A stretch of 64,000 bases of DNA from IMG/VR virus record IMGVR_UViG_3300047552_001889, positions 64,001 through 128,000 of that record, one strand, 5' to 3'. The position numbers were made by a program, and so were the translations under genes. The DNA is from a virus. This document shows, piece after piece, positions 9,057 through 17,091 of the stretch (position 1 is the first letter of the stretch; each line of letters starts with the position of its first letter). Under the pieces are notes generated by a model that saw only the letters and a list, made by a program, of their open reading frames with translations, had not been told where the DNA came from and ran no database searches.

Positions 9057-9353
9057 ATGGAAGACAAAACGACAAAGCCGATGTGGGATATTATTAGACA
9101 TCTAGCTAAGGCACCAGATGGTCAACTGGACAAGTCAATGGCTGATGAGATTAATAATATTGTTGATGAGTTCGAAGGTAAAGATAATTGCAACAAGGAA
9201 GTTGCTGACAAGTTGTTATATGTGCTAGATATGTGTGTTCATGCAAGTCTTGCATCTGGATTTGTAATAAAAATTCTTGATGCAGAGTGGAGAAGGCTTG
9301 GTGGAACTATTGAGGATGGTAATGTAAATTGCCCCTGGAGGAATAATTTTTGA
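9057..9353 (+). CDS. Hypothetical protein, 98 aa
   Basis: Not recognised. Helical protein starting one base after the preceding stop. It is the last gene before the terminator at 9414-9451. Confidence 0.6.
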   Translation: MEDKTTKPMWDIIRHLAKAPDGQLDKSMADEINNIVDEFEGKDNCNKEVADKLLYVLDMCVHASLASGFVIKILDAEWRRLGGTIEDGNVNCPWRNNF

Positions 9354-9413
9354 TTTTGCTGGTTTCTTGTAAATCAGCTTGACTCGTTGCCCAGTTAGGG
9401 TGATAGAGATAGG

Positions 9414-9451
9414 AATGCGATAATCTATTTGGAGGTTATCGCATTTTGTTT
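9414..9451 (+). terminator. Rho-independent terminator
   Basis: Perfect 10-bp stem: AATGCGATAA (9414-9423) with TTATCGCATT (9436-9445), 12-base loop, then TTGTTTT. It closes the long unit starting at 836. Bases 9354-9413 just upstream hold no ORF; TGATTT/AAATCA can pair there but nothing firmer is seen. Confidence 0.75.
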
Positions 9452-9459
9452 TATATTTG
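9428..9459 (+). promoter_or_regulatory. Host-type (Bacteroidota) promoter
   Basis: TTTG (9428-9431), 20 bases, TATATTTG (9452-9459): a match to the -33 TTTG / -7 TAnnTTTG consensus. The -33 box lies in the loop of the terminator hairpin, so the two overlap physically. ATG 9464 follows after 4 bases. Confidence 0.7.
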
Positions 9460-9463
9460 CTAC

Positions 9464-9889
9464 ATGGAAAGAGAATTGGTAGAAAAATCATTCAAGGATA
9501 CGCTAAAGCGCTTCTCAAAAGAGGTTCTTAATATGAGTGACGAATTTGTTTCCGAAATAGAGGATTGTGAAACATTTTCTCAAATTAAAGACACTCTTAA
9601 AATTTATTTTGATGAACTCAAGAAGTCGATAGGACTTTTGTCTGGTGATGATTGTCCTTATTGTGAAGAGAAGGATGATAGAATAGAGGAACTTGAGGGG
9701 GAGCTTGAAGAAGTTGAAGAGGAAAGAGATAATCTCTCTGAAGAGGTAGATGAATTAAGTGAGTGGAAAGATAAGTCAAAGCTTTCTTACTACCCAGAAA
9801 GCTTACCTGAGCTTTATAAGCTTGAGGCATTCAAGAGAAATGCCAATAGACTTTCTGTTTCGGAAGTTGAATACAGATTAGATGCATAA
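9464..9889 (+). CDS. Acidic coiled-coil protein, 141 aa
   Basis: Not recognised. A long glutamate-rich coiled coil occupies about residues 64-100, preceded by a CPYC pair. ATG 9464 is chosen because an in-frame TTG at 9446 is upstream of the -7 box of its promoter and cannot be transcribed from it. Confidence 0.65.
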   Translation: MERELVEKSFKDTLKRFSKEVLNMSDEFVSEIEDCETFSQIKDTLKIYFDELKKSIGLLSGDDCPYCEEKDDRIEELEGELEEVEEERDNLSEEVDELSEWKDKSKLSYYPESLPELYKLEAFKRNANRLSVSEVEYRLDA

Positions 9890-9900
9890 TTTTTAGACAA

Positions 9901-10278
9901 ATGACAAAAGAAGAATTTGAACAATATCTCGAATCAATTGGTGGTCTTGAAAATGGATATTTCAATGATAGGTCGCCAATAAAAAGCGCTGGTTTTTTTG
10001 AGATTGGAGATGGCTGGTATGAGTTAGTTAAAAACTTGATAGACGAATTGATTGCCGATGGTTGGGATAAACAAGTTTGTCAAGTTAAAGAGAAGTTTGG
10101 TGAACTTAGATTCTACACGAATGGTGGTGGTGAAAATCACTACAAAATAATCTCCAAGTATGAGAATATGTCAGTAAAGACGTGTGAAGTCTGCGGAAAG
10201 CCTGGAGAGCAAAGAGGCGGAGGTTGGATAACAACACTTTGTGATGAACACGTAAAACCAAAGAAAAATGTGGATTAG
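9901..10278 (+). CDS. Conserved phage protein with zinc-ribbon C-terminus, 125 aa
   Basis: Contains GDGWYELV, QVKEKFGELRFY and a C-terminal TCEVCGKPGEQRGGGWITT LCDEH block. This order is familiar from a family of small phage/prophage proteins of unknown function. The four Cys/His (CxxC, C..H) probably bind zinc. It overlaps a small downstream ORF by 11 bases. Confidence 0.7.
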   Translation: MTKEEFEQYLESIGGLENGYFNDRSPIKSAGFFEIGDGWYELVKNLIDELIADGWDKQVCQVKEKFGELRFYTNGGGENHYKIISKYENMSVKTCEVCGKPGEQRGGGWITTLCDEHVKPKKNVD

Positions 10279-10372
10279 AACAATTAGTGGCTGGGTATTC
10301 TTTGAGATTGAGTATACTCAACAGGGTATTGCATATCCAACAAATCCAATAAAAGGAAAAAGTAATTTCTAA
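10268..10372 (+). CDS. Small protein, 34 aa, ending YPTNPIKGKSNF
   Basis: A 34-codon ORF from ATG 10268 to TAA 10372 fills an otherwise empty gap and overlaps the previous gene. Its tail (YPTNPIKGKSNF) resembles the tail of the gene at 14836-15429 (YPSNPIKNYHF), which supports it being real coding sequence. Function unknown. Confidence 0.5.
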   Translation: MWIRTISGWVFFEIEYTQQGIAYPTNPIKGKSNF

Positions 10373-10383
10373 ATTTATAATAT

Positions 10384-10599
10384 ATGTCAGAATTTAAAAT
10401 GTTAGACCCAGGTCCAGAAATTATTCCACCAACAATTGGTCAAGAGTTTGTTGATTGGGCAGAACAATATTGGGGGCTTAAGAGAAAGTATGAAACACCA
10501 TGTGAAGAGGGTGGTGAATCATGTCCATATGACTTTGTTAAAAACACATTTGCAAGTAAGATTGATGAAATTATTGCAAGTAGAATAGCTAAAAAGTAA
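10384..10599 (+). CDS. Hypothetical protein, 71 aa
   Basis: Not recognised. Small acidic protein with two cysteines in CEEGGESC; TAATG overlap with the next gene. Confidence 0.6.
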   Translation: MSEFKMLDPGPEIIPPTIGQEFVDWAEQYWGLKRKYETPCEEGGESCPYDFVKNTFASKIDEIIASRIAKK

Positions 10600-10910
10600 T
10601 GAATATTTATTTTGAAAATAAAAACGGAAAGTCCTTATCAATAAAAGATAAGGATTTGGTTATGCTTAGATTAGAAAGCAAATATGGCTATTTTAATAGT
10701 TGGTGGAGAATTGAGTTTATAGACAACGATAATACTTTTATTGGAAAACTTGAAAAGCAACCTTGGTATTATAACAACGGAAATAAAATTGGAGATTGCG
10801 AAACATTTAATGTTTCAGAGATTCAAGAAGTTTTTGTTGATGAGATGCAGTTATGCTATAGTGATAATGTTACAATATGTGACTGTAATGGTCTTTGTAG
10901 AAACAAATAA
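10599..10910 (+). CDS. Hypothetical protein, 103 aa
   Basis: Not recognised. Beta-rich with aromatic residues, and a CDCNGLC cysteine cluster at the C-terminus (about residues 94-100) that could bind a metal. AT-rich codon use. Confidence 0.6.
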   Translation: MNIYFENKNGKSLSIKDKDLVMLRLESKYGYFNSWWRIEFIDNDNTFIGKLEKQPWYYNNGNKIGDCETFNVSEIQEVFVDEMQLCYSDNVTICDCNGLCRNK

Positions 10911-10915
10911 AAATT

Positions 10916-11239
10916 ATGAAAAATTTAAAACAAATAAGTTTAAAAATTAATCACATATTATTTTGGTGGTATTATAAGAGAGTGCCGAAGTTTTTTCATC
11001 AGTGGCCCATTTTAAAAAGTATAAGTATTTTAAAACAAAATTACGAACACGCTTTGTTTAGAGAAAAAGGGTTGAATGACGTAATCTCTAATGCCATCAA
11101 GAGAGAAGATAATATGAGAGAAGAAATTTCTAATCTAAAATTAAAGTTGATGGGTGTTTCTCAAAGTGATGTAGATTCAATTAATACCATCTTCGGTACA
11201 AATTTAAAAGGAAAATCAAAAGAAGAAAACGAAAACTAA
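10916..11239 (+). CDS. Hypothetical protein, 107 aa
   Basis: Not recognised. Basic, aromatic N-terminal third, then a helical coiled-coil-like segment. The hydrophobic stretch near residues 12-30 is too broken by charges for a clear membrane helix. It ends one base before the next gene. Confidence 0.55.
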   Translation: MKNLKQISLKINHILFWWYYKRVPKFFHQWPILKSISILKQNYEHALFREKGLNDVISNAIKREDNMREEISNLKLKLMGVSQSDVDSINTIFGTNLKGKSKEENEN

Positions 11240-11240
11240 T

Positions 11241-12245
11241 ATGAAAAGATTTTTTACAAGTGATACGCATTTTGATGACGATAGATTCAATTTATTCTAC
11301 AGACCATTCAAGACAGTTCAAGAACAGGAAGACCATTTAGTTGAACAGTGGAATTTAGTTGTAGGGCCAAATGATGAGGTATTTCACCTTGGAGATTTTG
11401 CAACTACAGATAGAGGTCTTGATGTTGTCAAGAGACTTAATGGGAAGATTCACTTGGTTCTCGGTAACTATGATACCCCAAGGCCTATGGCCAAGCTTAA
11501 GAAGTTATTTGCTACCGTTGTTGAAAAAGCAGACCTTAAGCTTAAGAATGGAGAGGTTGTGCATCTCAATCATTATCCAACAAAGATTGCTGCAGATAAA
11601 TTTAACATTTGTGGTCACATTCACTCCCTTTGGAAGGTTCAGAGAAATTGCATCAATGTTGGTTGTGACGCATGGAACTTTAGACCAGTTTCTGAGGATG
11701 AGGTTATTTTCTGCATGAATGCAATTCGAAAGTTCTATGACGCTGATGTATTTGCTGGAGAAGTTTTGGCTAACTTAAGCCAAATGCCAGGGAAAGAGGT
11801 GTATGCCACCGACAACATTCCATCTACAGGAGATAAGGTATTCTTGGCTGGACCAACCCCTCGTGACCTTGCTGTTAAGTCTTGGAGACCTCTTATGATT
11901 AAGAAACTCAGAGAAGCTGGCTATAATGGTCACATTCTAATCCCAGAGAAGGAAAATCCAGAAGAAGGATATGACTACGACACTCAGGTAGACTGGGAGG
12001 AAAGAGCGATGAACTCTGCAGACCTAATTGTATTCTGGGTTCCTAGAAAGCTTGACACAATGCCTGGATTTACAACAAACATCGAATTTGGTGAGTTCAT
12101 GAAATCTGGAAAGGTTGTTCTTGGTCACCCAAAGAATGCGGAGAAGATGAGGTATATGATTCACAAGGCTGAAAAGCATAATATTCCATACTTCAACACA
12201 GTTGATGATGTTGTTTCTCATGTAATTAAAACACTCAAGAAATGA
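11241..12245 (+). CDS. Calcineurin-like phosphoesterase fused to a nucleoside 2-deoxyribosyltransferase-like domain, 334 aa
   Basis: Two domains are visible. Residues 1-170 have the metallophosphoesterase motif set: SDTHFDD (Asp8, His10), GDF (Asp52), GNYD (Asn76), His111 and GHIHS (126, 128). Residues 198-334 have FLAGPTPR (201-208), the helix DWEERAMNSADLIVFW and the acidic TTNIEFGEF (279-286), as in nucleoside 2-deoxyribosyltransferase-like proteins. The first half should hydrolyse a phosphoester; the second may exchange or hydrolyse nucleobases. Together they could process nucleotides during host DNA breakdown or base modification (inference). ATGA overlap with the next gene. Confidence 0.8.
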   Translation: MKRFFTSDTHFDDDRFNLFYRPFKTVQEQEDHLVEQWNLVVGPNDEVFHLGDFATTDRGLDVVKRLNGKIHLVLGNYDTPRPMAKLKKLFATVVEKADLKLKNGEVVHLNHYPTKIAADKFNICGHIHSLWKVQRNCINVGCDAWNFRPVSEDEVIFCMNAIRKFYDADVFAGEVLANLSQMPGKEVYATDNIPSTGDKVFLAGPTPRDLAVKSWRPLMIKKLREAGYNGHILIPEKENPEEGYDYDTQVDWEERAMNSADLIVFWVPRKLDTMPGFTTNIEFGEFMKSGKVVLGHPKNAEKMRYMIHKAEKHNIPYFNTVDDVVSHVIKTLKK

Positions 12246-12568
12246 AACCAGAAATATTACTAGATAATCATGCCAGGAGGCATATGATTAGATGGAGTCT
12301 AAAATTCTTTAAGCTTGGATACCCAAGATTGTTTAAAAGTATTGTTGGAGCTATAGAAGAGGCTATGGCTCTTAATAGCAAAGATATTAAGCTCAATCAA
12401 ACTGTTTATCACATGAGTGTGTATGATGGTAAGGAGCCACTTCGAGTTGTTGGAATCAGAGAAAATCAGCTAGAGCTTGAAGGTGACTATTCTGGTGGAA
12501 CACACTGTGTTTGTCAAAAGGATTGGCTTAGCATAGAAGGTGTTTTACTTAAAAAGAATGAGAAATGA
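12242..12568 (+). CDS. Hypothetical protein, 108 aa
   Basis: Not recognised. Basic first half, beta-rich second half with HCVC near residue 83. Overlaps both neighbours by 4 bases. Confidence 0.6.
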   Translation: MKPEILLDNHARRHMIRWSLKFFKLGYPRLFKSIVGAIEEAMALNSKDIKLNQTVYHMSVYDGKEPLRVVGIRENQLELEGDYSGGTHCVCQKDWLSIEGVLLKKNEK

Positions 12569-12990
12569 GCGGTAAGAAATATAGAATTGATGTTGAGTAC
12601 AACATAGTAAAAACTGTAAATATATCAAGGACTATAGAAGCAGAGTCCCATGAGGAGGCTGAGAAATCTATAATGAAGTATGTTGAAGATGGGGCCAGAG
12701 TCATAAGCATACAGTCAAAGTATATCCCATACAAGACTAATAACTGGCAGGACATTGAAGACATCCTTTTCTCATATGATGACCAAATCTCAGAATCTGA
12801 ATCTGAAGGAGATACTGAGATGGTAGAGTGCTATAAGGCAGATAGAGCTGATTGGGAATACATTCTGGAGCAGCTAATTAATAAGGAGTTTAAGAAGGCT
12901 GCTGAGAGGTATTCAAATCTTGATACAATTGTAAGAGAGCAAATACCAGATAGGCTTTATGAATTGTTTGATTCTCTTGAGTTGATATGA
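12565..12990 (+). CDS. Hypothetical protein, 141 aa
   Basis: Not recognised. Beta strand followed by the helix ESHEEAEKSIMKYV, a pattern seen in small phage proteins, then an acidic helical half. ATGA overlaps on both sides. Confidence 0.6.
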   Translation: MSGKKYRIDVEYNIVKTVNISRTIEAESHEEAEKSIMKYVEDGARVISIQSKYIPYKTNNWQDIEDILFSYDDQISESESEGDTEMVECYKADRADWEYILEQLINKEFKKAAERYSNLDTIVREQIPDRLYELFDSLELI

Positions 12991-13310
12991 TAGTTATTGC
13001 ACCGAGGTTCTTGAACTTCATATCTTGGCTTTTCGGTATAAAAATGAAAATAGGAGGACTTGCAATCCTCCCATTTGTTTTTGTGCCAGATGAAGAGTGC
13101 AAGAATAATATGTATCTTGTTAATCATGAGCGTATTCACCTCAGACAGCAGGTTGAGCTAATATTTATTGGATTTGTCACCATCTACTTTATAGAGTTAT
13201 ATAGGAAGGGTTACATGGGAATTAGCTTCGAAAAAGAAGCCTATATGAATCAGCACAATCTAAACTACTTGAAGGAGAGAAAATGGTTCTCCTGGAGAAA
13301 ATATTTGTAA
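12987..13310 (+). CDS. Bacteroidota-type HExxH membrane protein, 107 aa
   Basis: Carries NHERIHLRQQ (HERIH at residues 47-51), a zinc-metallopeptidase-type HExxH motif, followed by a hydrophobic segment (about 57-71) and FEKEAYMNQHN, whose Glu could be the third ligand. Small proteins of this layout are, as far as I know, widespread in Bacteroidota genomes, so this may be host-derived. Catalysis is unproven. Confidence 0.65.
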   Translation: MIVIAPRFLNFISWLFGIKMKIGGLAILPFVFVPDEECKNNMYLVNHERIHLRQQVELIFIGFVTIYFIELYRKGYMGISFEKEAYMNQHNLNYLKERKWFSWRKYL

Positions 13311-13334
13311 CATTTTTTTATATAAATCGTATAA
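13306..13334 (+). promoter_or_regulatory. Phage-type promoter
   Basis: TGTAAC (13306-13311), 16 bases, CGTATAA (13328-13334). It begins in the last codons of the previous gene and gives a 32-base leader to ATG 13367. Confidence 0.8.
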
Positions 13335-13366
13335 ACAGAATAAACATCTTTCAAAAAAGATTAAAC

Positions 13367-13645
13367 ATGAATAAGTCTGAAAAAGTTGAAGAAGGCGTAT
13401 CAGCGAAGCTTGGAAATAAGTTTTGGGGAATTGTATACGCAGATGGCAATGTTACTTCCTATGGATGGGTCTCTATTGATAAAGCTATAATAGTAAATCA
13501 AGACTATTGCAAGAAGCCGACTGATATGACTTATGACCCTAAGAACACTGGCGGCTACAATCCAAATTACAATGAGCTTTCTAAGCCAGGAGTAAACCTT
13601 GTTAAAGTAAGAAGAGTTACCATAGTTACAAATGAGGAATACTAA
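13367..13645 (+). CDS. Hypothetical protein, 92 aa
   Basis: Not recognised. Resembles small phage proteins with a WGxVYADG...GWVxxxxA segment. Start set at ATG 13367 because the longer frame from 13283 runs through the promoter at 13306-13334. Overlaps the bestrophin-like gene by 14 bases. Confidence 0.65.
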   Translation: MNKSEKVEEGVSAKLGNKFWGIVYADGNVTSYGWVSIDKAIIVNQDYCKKPTDMTYDPKNTGGYNPNYNELSKPGVNLVKVRRVTIVTNEEY

Positions 13646-14447
13646 AAACAACATCTTAAGGTTCATTAAAGATAAGGAGCATAAGAAACACTGGCTATAC
13701 ATAGTTATTGCTAAGCCAGATATTTACCTTAAGAATCTGTTGATAAGGACAGTGCTTATGGGCTTTGTCCTTGTCGTTATGTACTTCGTGGCTTCAAATC
13801 TTGACATCAAGGAACAGACCATACCAACGAACATGCATGGTCTCATTGGGGTCGTTATTGGTTTAACACTTAGTTTTAGAGCCTCCTCTGCATATGACAG
13901 GTGGTGGGAAGCTAGAAAGATTCTGGCTGACATTAAGGCAAGTCTTGTCTATATAAAGTTAAGGCTTGGCCACGAAAATCTTGAAAAAGATATAACTCAA
14001 TCTTTAGTTAAGATAAATCTATTGATATTCTCCTTCATAAAGTGTGACAATAAAAGAAAGGAGCGAATGAAACTTCAAGTGTATCAAGAAATTTCCGAAA
14101 TTCAAAATTTAATTTATCAAGACGGGAACCTATCTAATGTTGACAGAAAGTTGGCAGAAATAATCACATCATTTGCTGGTCTTGAACGAATTAAGAATTC
14201 TCCGATTCCTCAATCGTACACAATTCACATTAAGATGTCTATCTTCGCATACTTGCTATCACTACCATTTGGAATATTCTTCAGCATGGGTCTATTCTCC
14301 ATTCCTCTGGTTATGCTACTCTATTTCATAATTGCTGGTATTGAGATTATCTCTTCAGAGATTGAAAATCCATTCGAAGGTAGTGCGAACGACCTTCCGC
14401 TTGATAAGTTACAAAAACAAAACGAAGAAGTACTTAAGTCTATATGA
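13632..14447 (+). CDS. Bestrophin-like (UPF0187) ion channel, 271 aa
   Basis: Membrane protein of the bestrophin family. Helix 1 spans about residues 36-54 and helix 2 about 68-84. The signature SFRASSAYDRWWEARK is at 81-96. Two more hydrophobic stretches lie at about 203-238, and the tail motif IENPFEGSANDLPLD (244-258) is typical of the family. Bacterial members form pentameric ion channels in the inner membrane. Length fits bacterial homologues (about 280-300 aa). Why a phage carries one is unknown; membrane potential control or lysis timing are speculations. ATGA overlap with the DenV gene. Confidence 0.85.
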   Translation: MRNTKNNILRFIKDKEHKKHWLYIVIAKPDIYLKNLLIRTVLMGFVLVVMYFVASNLDIKEQTIPTNMHGLIGVVIGLTLSFRASSAYDRWWEARKILADIKASLVYIKLRLGHENLEKDITQSLVKINLLIFSFIKCDNKRKERMKLQVYQEISEIQNLIYQDGNLSNVDRKLAEIITSFAGLERIKNSPIPQSYTIHIKMSIFAYLLSLPFGIFFSMGLFSIPLVMLLYFIIAGIEIISSEIENPFEGSANDLPLDKLQKQNEEVLKSI

Positions 14448-14803
14448 CAAGAATTAACGCTGGAATACCCCCAAAGGAGCTTGTTGATAAGCATTTAATG
14501 GCTGAGCATAGAGAAATAAAAAGAGTGCCAAACTGCATTGCAAAAGGAAAGTATAATCTATCTGGAATGCCAAGTAAGTTCACTCTAGGAACTGGTCATG
14601 TTAAGTTTTTCTATGATAAGCTTATGTATTTAAAGAATAGATACGAAGAGCTTTACGCTGAGTGTAAGAGGCGAGGCTTCAACGTAACCTACTACGGTGA
14701 TGCCTGGAATGGAGTTCCACCTGAGCTCATGAATGACTACATCCCGACTGACGAGGATAGAGAAATTATCAGAGAGCGAATAAGAGAAAGACTATCAAGT
14801 TGA
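14444..14803 (+). CDS. denV: Pyrimidine dimer DNA glycosylase / endonuclease V (DenV-type)
   Basis: Closely follows T4 endonuclease V: MTRIN start with Thr2 as the N-terminal nucleophile after Met removal, HLMAEHREIKRV containing Glu24 (T4 Glu23), and LGTGHVKFFYDKLMYL. It cleaves the glycosyl bond of cyclobutane pyrimidine dimers and then the backbone, giving UV-damage repair. At 119 residues it is somewhat shorter than T4 DenV (138), lacking part of the C-terminal Trp-Tyr region. Translationally coupled to the bestrophin-like gene. Confidence 0.9.
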   Translation: MTRINAGIPPKELVDKHLMAEHREIKRVPNCIAKGKYNLSGMPSKFTLGTGHVKFFYDKLMYLKNRYEELYAECKRRGFNVTYYGDAWNGVPPELMNDYIPTDEDREIIRERIRERLSS

Positions 14804-14829
14804 AACATTTTGGTTTAACTTACGTATAA
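14801..14829 (+). promoter_or_regulatory. Phage-type promoter
   Basis: TGAAAC (14801-14806, overlapping the TGA stop of denV), 16 bases, CGTATAA (14823-14829). Only 6 bases precede ATG 14836: probable leaderless transcript. Confidence 0.8.
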
Positions 14830-14835
14830 GATTGT

Positions 14836-15429
14836 ATGATAAAAGACGAGATTAAAAAGCTTAAGGAAAATGCAAAGATGCTTGAAGATAAGTATAATAA
14901 ACTTGTCAATTCAATCAAAGAAGCGTTTTATGAGCGAGAAGACTATTGGGATGAAAATTCCAAAGTTAAGCCAAAAACGGAGAGTGCTATCATGTCTGCA
15001 GCATATTGTCTTGCTATGATGAATGCTCCTAAATCTAAGTACTCATTTGATAGAGGTTTTAACATTCACAGAGGCGAGGTATTCAGGTCTGAGCCAAAAA
15101 TTCTTCTTGATTTCTTCTACATTTACGATAAGACATTTGAAAATCGTTTCGGAACCACGCCATCTGTGCTTTTAGTAAGAAAAAAGAACATTAAGGTTCT
15201 TACTGAAACTTGTCTTAAGGCTTGGAAACATGCGGTTAATAAAAGTTTCAGCGATTCAACAATCCTTGGATTTAAGGAGTGGCTTGATGCTACAAGTTGT
15301 GATGAAATTGTATCTATTCTTCACGAGGTTCTTGAGGATAGAATAGATGAGGTTAATGATAAGAAATTATACATCAAAGATGTTATTATCATTTACCCAA
15401 GCAATCCAATAAAAAACTATCATTTCTAA
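14836..15429 (+). CDS. Hypothetical protein, 197 aa, ending YPSNPIKNYHF
   Basis: Not recognised. Helical first third, then mixed structure. The C-terminal tail resembles that of the 34-residue protein at 10268. TAATG overlap with the next gene. Confidence 0.65.
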   Translation: MIKDEIKKLKENAKMLEDKYNKLVNSIKEAFYEREDYWDENSKVKPKTESAIMSAAYCLAMMNAPKSKYSFDRGFNIHRGEVFRSEPKILLDFFYIYDKTFENRFGTTPSVLLVRKKNIKVLTETCLKAWKHAVNKSFSDSTILGFKEWLDATSCDEIVSILHEVLEDRIDEVNDKKLYIKDVIIIYPSNPIKNYHF

Positions 15430-15935
15430 TGAAGAATCTAATTTTAGAAAACGACAACGAGTTTGACGGAATTCCAGATAAATTAAGCAGCATCTTGGAA
15501 ACACAGTTCCTAGAGAACAGAGAGTTCTGGTTCTCGTTCAGAACAGCCTTCTATCCAAAGGAAAGAGAAGAGACAATGAAAAGATTCGCTTCTCTTGAGA
15601 GTGGAGATAACATTATCTGCCAAACTGTATTTGATGGTTGGATGCAACTTGAATTGGTTGTTGAGCTATTGATTAAGCTTAAGGAGATGGGTAAGAAAAT
15701 AAATTTCTACATCGTCATTCCAGACTTGAAGGAAAACATTCAAGATTACTTTGATGAATACGAGAGTGAGCTTACTCCGAATACAGAAGAGTATAACGAT
15801 AGTCCAAGCCTTAGAAAGGAGTTCAAGAAGCAAATGGACCAAAAAATGGTTGAGGTCTTAGACTATCATTCAATATACAATCTGTATAGACGTGAATCTA
15901 AGCAGATGCTGAGTAAGGATTTTAACATCAAATAA
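15429..15935 (+). CDS. Hypothetical protein, 168 aa
   Basis: Not recognised. Acidic protein with a central hydrophobic strand-helix pair (WMQLELVVELLIKLKEMGKKINFYIVIPDL) split by charges, suggesting an alpha/beta fold. It abuts the AT-hook gene with no gap. Confidence 0.6.
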   Translation: MKNLILENDNEFDGIPDKLSSILETQFLENREFWFSFRTAFYPKEREETMKRFASLESGDNIICQTVFDGWMQLELVVELLIKLKEMGKKINFYIVIPDLKENIQDYFDEYESELTPNTEEYNDSPSLRKEFKKQMDQKMVEVLDYHSIYNLYRRESKQMLSKDFNIK

Positions 15936-16268
15936 ATGGAAGAGATAAAGCGAAGAGGAAGACCAAAGGGAAGTAAGAATAAGCAAGAGTATGGCGAGGC
16001 TAAGAAAAAGAGAATTCCAGGTCAGCTTAAGCTAAACCTATTCCCAACTGGAAGACCTAAGGGTAGCAAGAAAAAAGTAACCCATGTTAAGGGTGGCGCT
16101 GCTCCAAAGGGTCTTAGGCTTAAGATGTATGAAAATGTCTTATCCGACCAGGGTGTAATTGTTTCTGGAACAGCTGACCAATACGGCAGAATTCTTGAAG
16201 CATACGTTAACGAAAAGGGCGAGTGGGACTTGAAGCCGAGCGGTCATTGTATTGCAGCTAGGCACTAA
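15936..16268 (+). CDS. AT-hook DNA-binding protein, 110 aa
   Basis: Two AT-hook cores are visible: RRGRPKGSK (residues 6-14) and TGRPKGSKK (38-46), each with the GRP that inserts into the minor groove of AT-rich DNA. The rest is basic. A nucleoid-associated or transcription role in this AT-rich genome is inferred. A conserved GRPKGS repeat is also common in other phage proteins. Confidence 0.7.
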   Translation: MEEIKRRGRPKGSKNKQEYGEAKKKRIPGQLKLNLFPTGRPKGSKKKVTHVKGGAAPKGLRLKMYENVLSDQGVIVSGTADQYGRILEAYVNEKGEWDLKPSGHCIAARH

Positions 16269-16281
16269 TTGATTTTTTTAT

Positions 16282-16289
16282 TAAATTTG
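16282..16289 (+). promoter_or_regulatory. Possible host-type -7 box
   Basis: TAAATTTG matches TAnnTTTG, 22 bases before ATG 16312. No TTTG lies 20 bases upstream, so this is weaker than the other host-type sites. Confidence 0.4.
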
Positions 16290-16311
16290 TAAACAACTTA
16301 AATTTTATATT

Positions 16312-16971
16312 ATGGCGTTCTTACTTGAAGCACACATTTTAATTTGGATTCTTATTGCAGCAGTAATTGCTATTTCAGTTCTCGTTGAGATTGAAAGAGG
16401 GGGCTGGGCAACAACTATTTTTTGTCTATCTATAGCTCTCATATTCTGGAGGTACTGGGCCGATGTATTCAATTGGATTTCTCAAAACCCTACTGGTACA
16501 CTATTGTTTATCATATTCTATACCCTTTCTGGTATCATTTGGTCAATCATAAAGTGGAAAAGTTACATCTCCAAATATGCAAGAGCATTCCATATTGTTA
16601 AGGAGAATTTCATCAAAAAATACGGTCAGATAGCAGATAAGTGGAATTTATGGATTGATTGGCTTAAAGATAATAGATACGAGCTATCAAGCGGATATGT
16701 TAGTTTTGATGAGAAAGACACTCCAGAAGATATTGCTAAGCGTTTAACGATTTCTGCAACCTCTAATAAAGGCCTTATTGTGTCTTGGATTGCCTACTGG
16801 CCTATGAGTATTGCATCTACACTGCTTAACGACCCAGTTAGACGATTCATGAATTGGATTTACGACAGAATCTCTGGAGTATTCCAAAGAATGAGCGAAA
16901 ACTCTGCTAATAACATGATTAAAGGAATGGAAAAGCATGAGCCAGAAGATAAAGGTAAGAGTGGTAAATGA
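16312..16971 (+). CDS. Membrane protein, 219 aa
   Basis: Not recognised. Three N-terminal hydrophobic helices (about residues 9-26, 31-48, 62-80) and possibly a fourth weak one near 155-172. The C-terminus is charged and cytoplasmic by composition. It overlaps a newly noted small gene by 35 bases. Confidence 0.7.
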   Translation: MAFLLEAHILIWILIAAVIAISVLVEIERGGWATTIFCLSIALIFWRYWADVFNWISQNPTGTLLFIIFYTLSGIIWSIIKWKSYISKYARAFHIVKENFIKKYGQIADKWNLWIDWLKDNRYELSSGYVSFDEKDTPEDIAKRLTISATSNKGLIVSWIAYWPMSIASTLLNDPVRRFMNWIYDRISGVFQRMSENSANNMIKGMEKHEPEDKGKSGK

Positions 16972-17086
16972 TAAACTCCCAGATGGGTTTCATAACTTCT
17001 GGGATAACTTTAACAAGGAAGCTTACGAAAAGTACTTGGACGAAAAGGAAAAGTGGCGAATAGAAAAAATGAAAAAAGAAAACTAA
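16937..17086 (+). CDS. Small protein, 49 aa
   Basis: An ORF starting at ATG 16937 and ending at TAA 17086 fills the gap between two larger genes. Its translation (…LPDGFHNFWDNFNKEAYEKY…, then a Lys/Glu-rich helix) looks like real protein, rich in aromatic and charged residues. The first 35 bases overlap the previous gene. Function unknown. Confidence 0.5.
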   Translation: MSQKIKVRVVNDKLPDGFHNFWDNFNKEAYEKYLDEKEKWRIEKMKKEN

Positions 17087-17091
17087 TCAAG

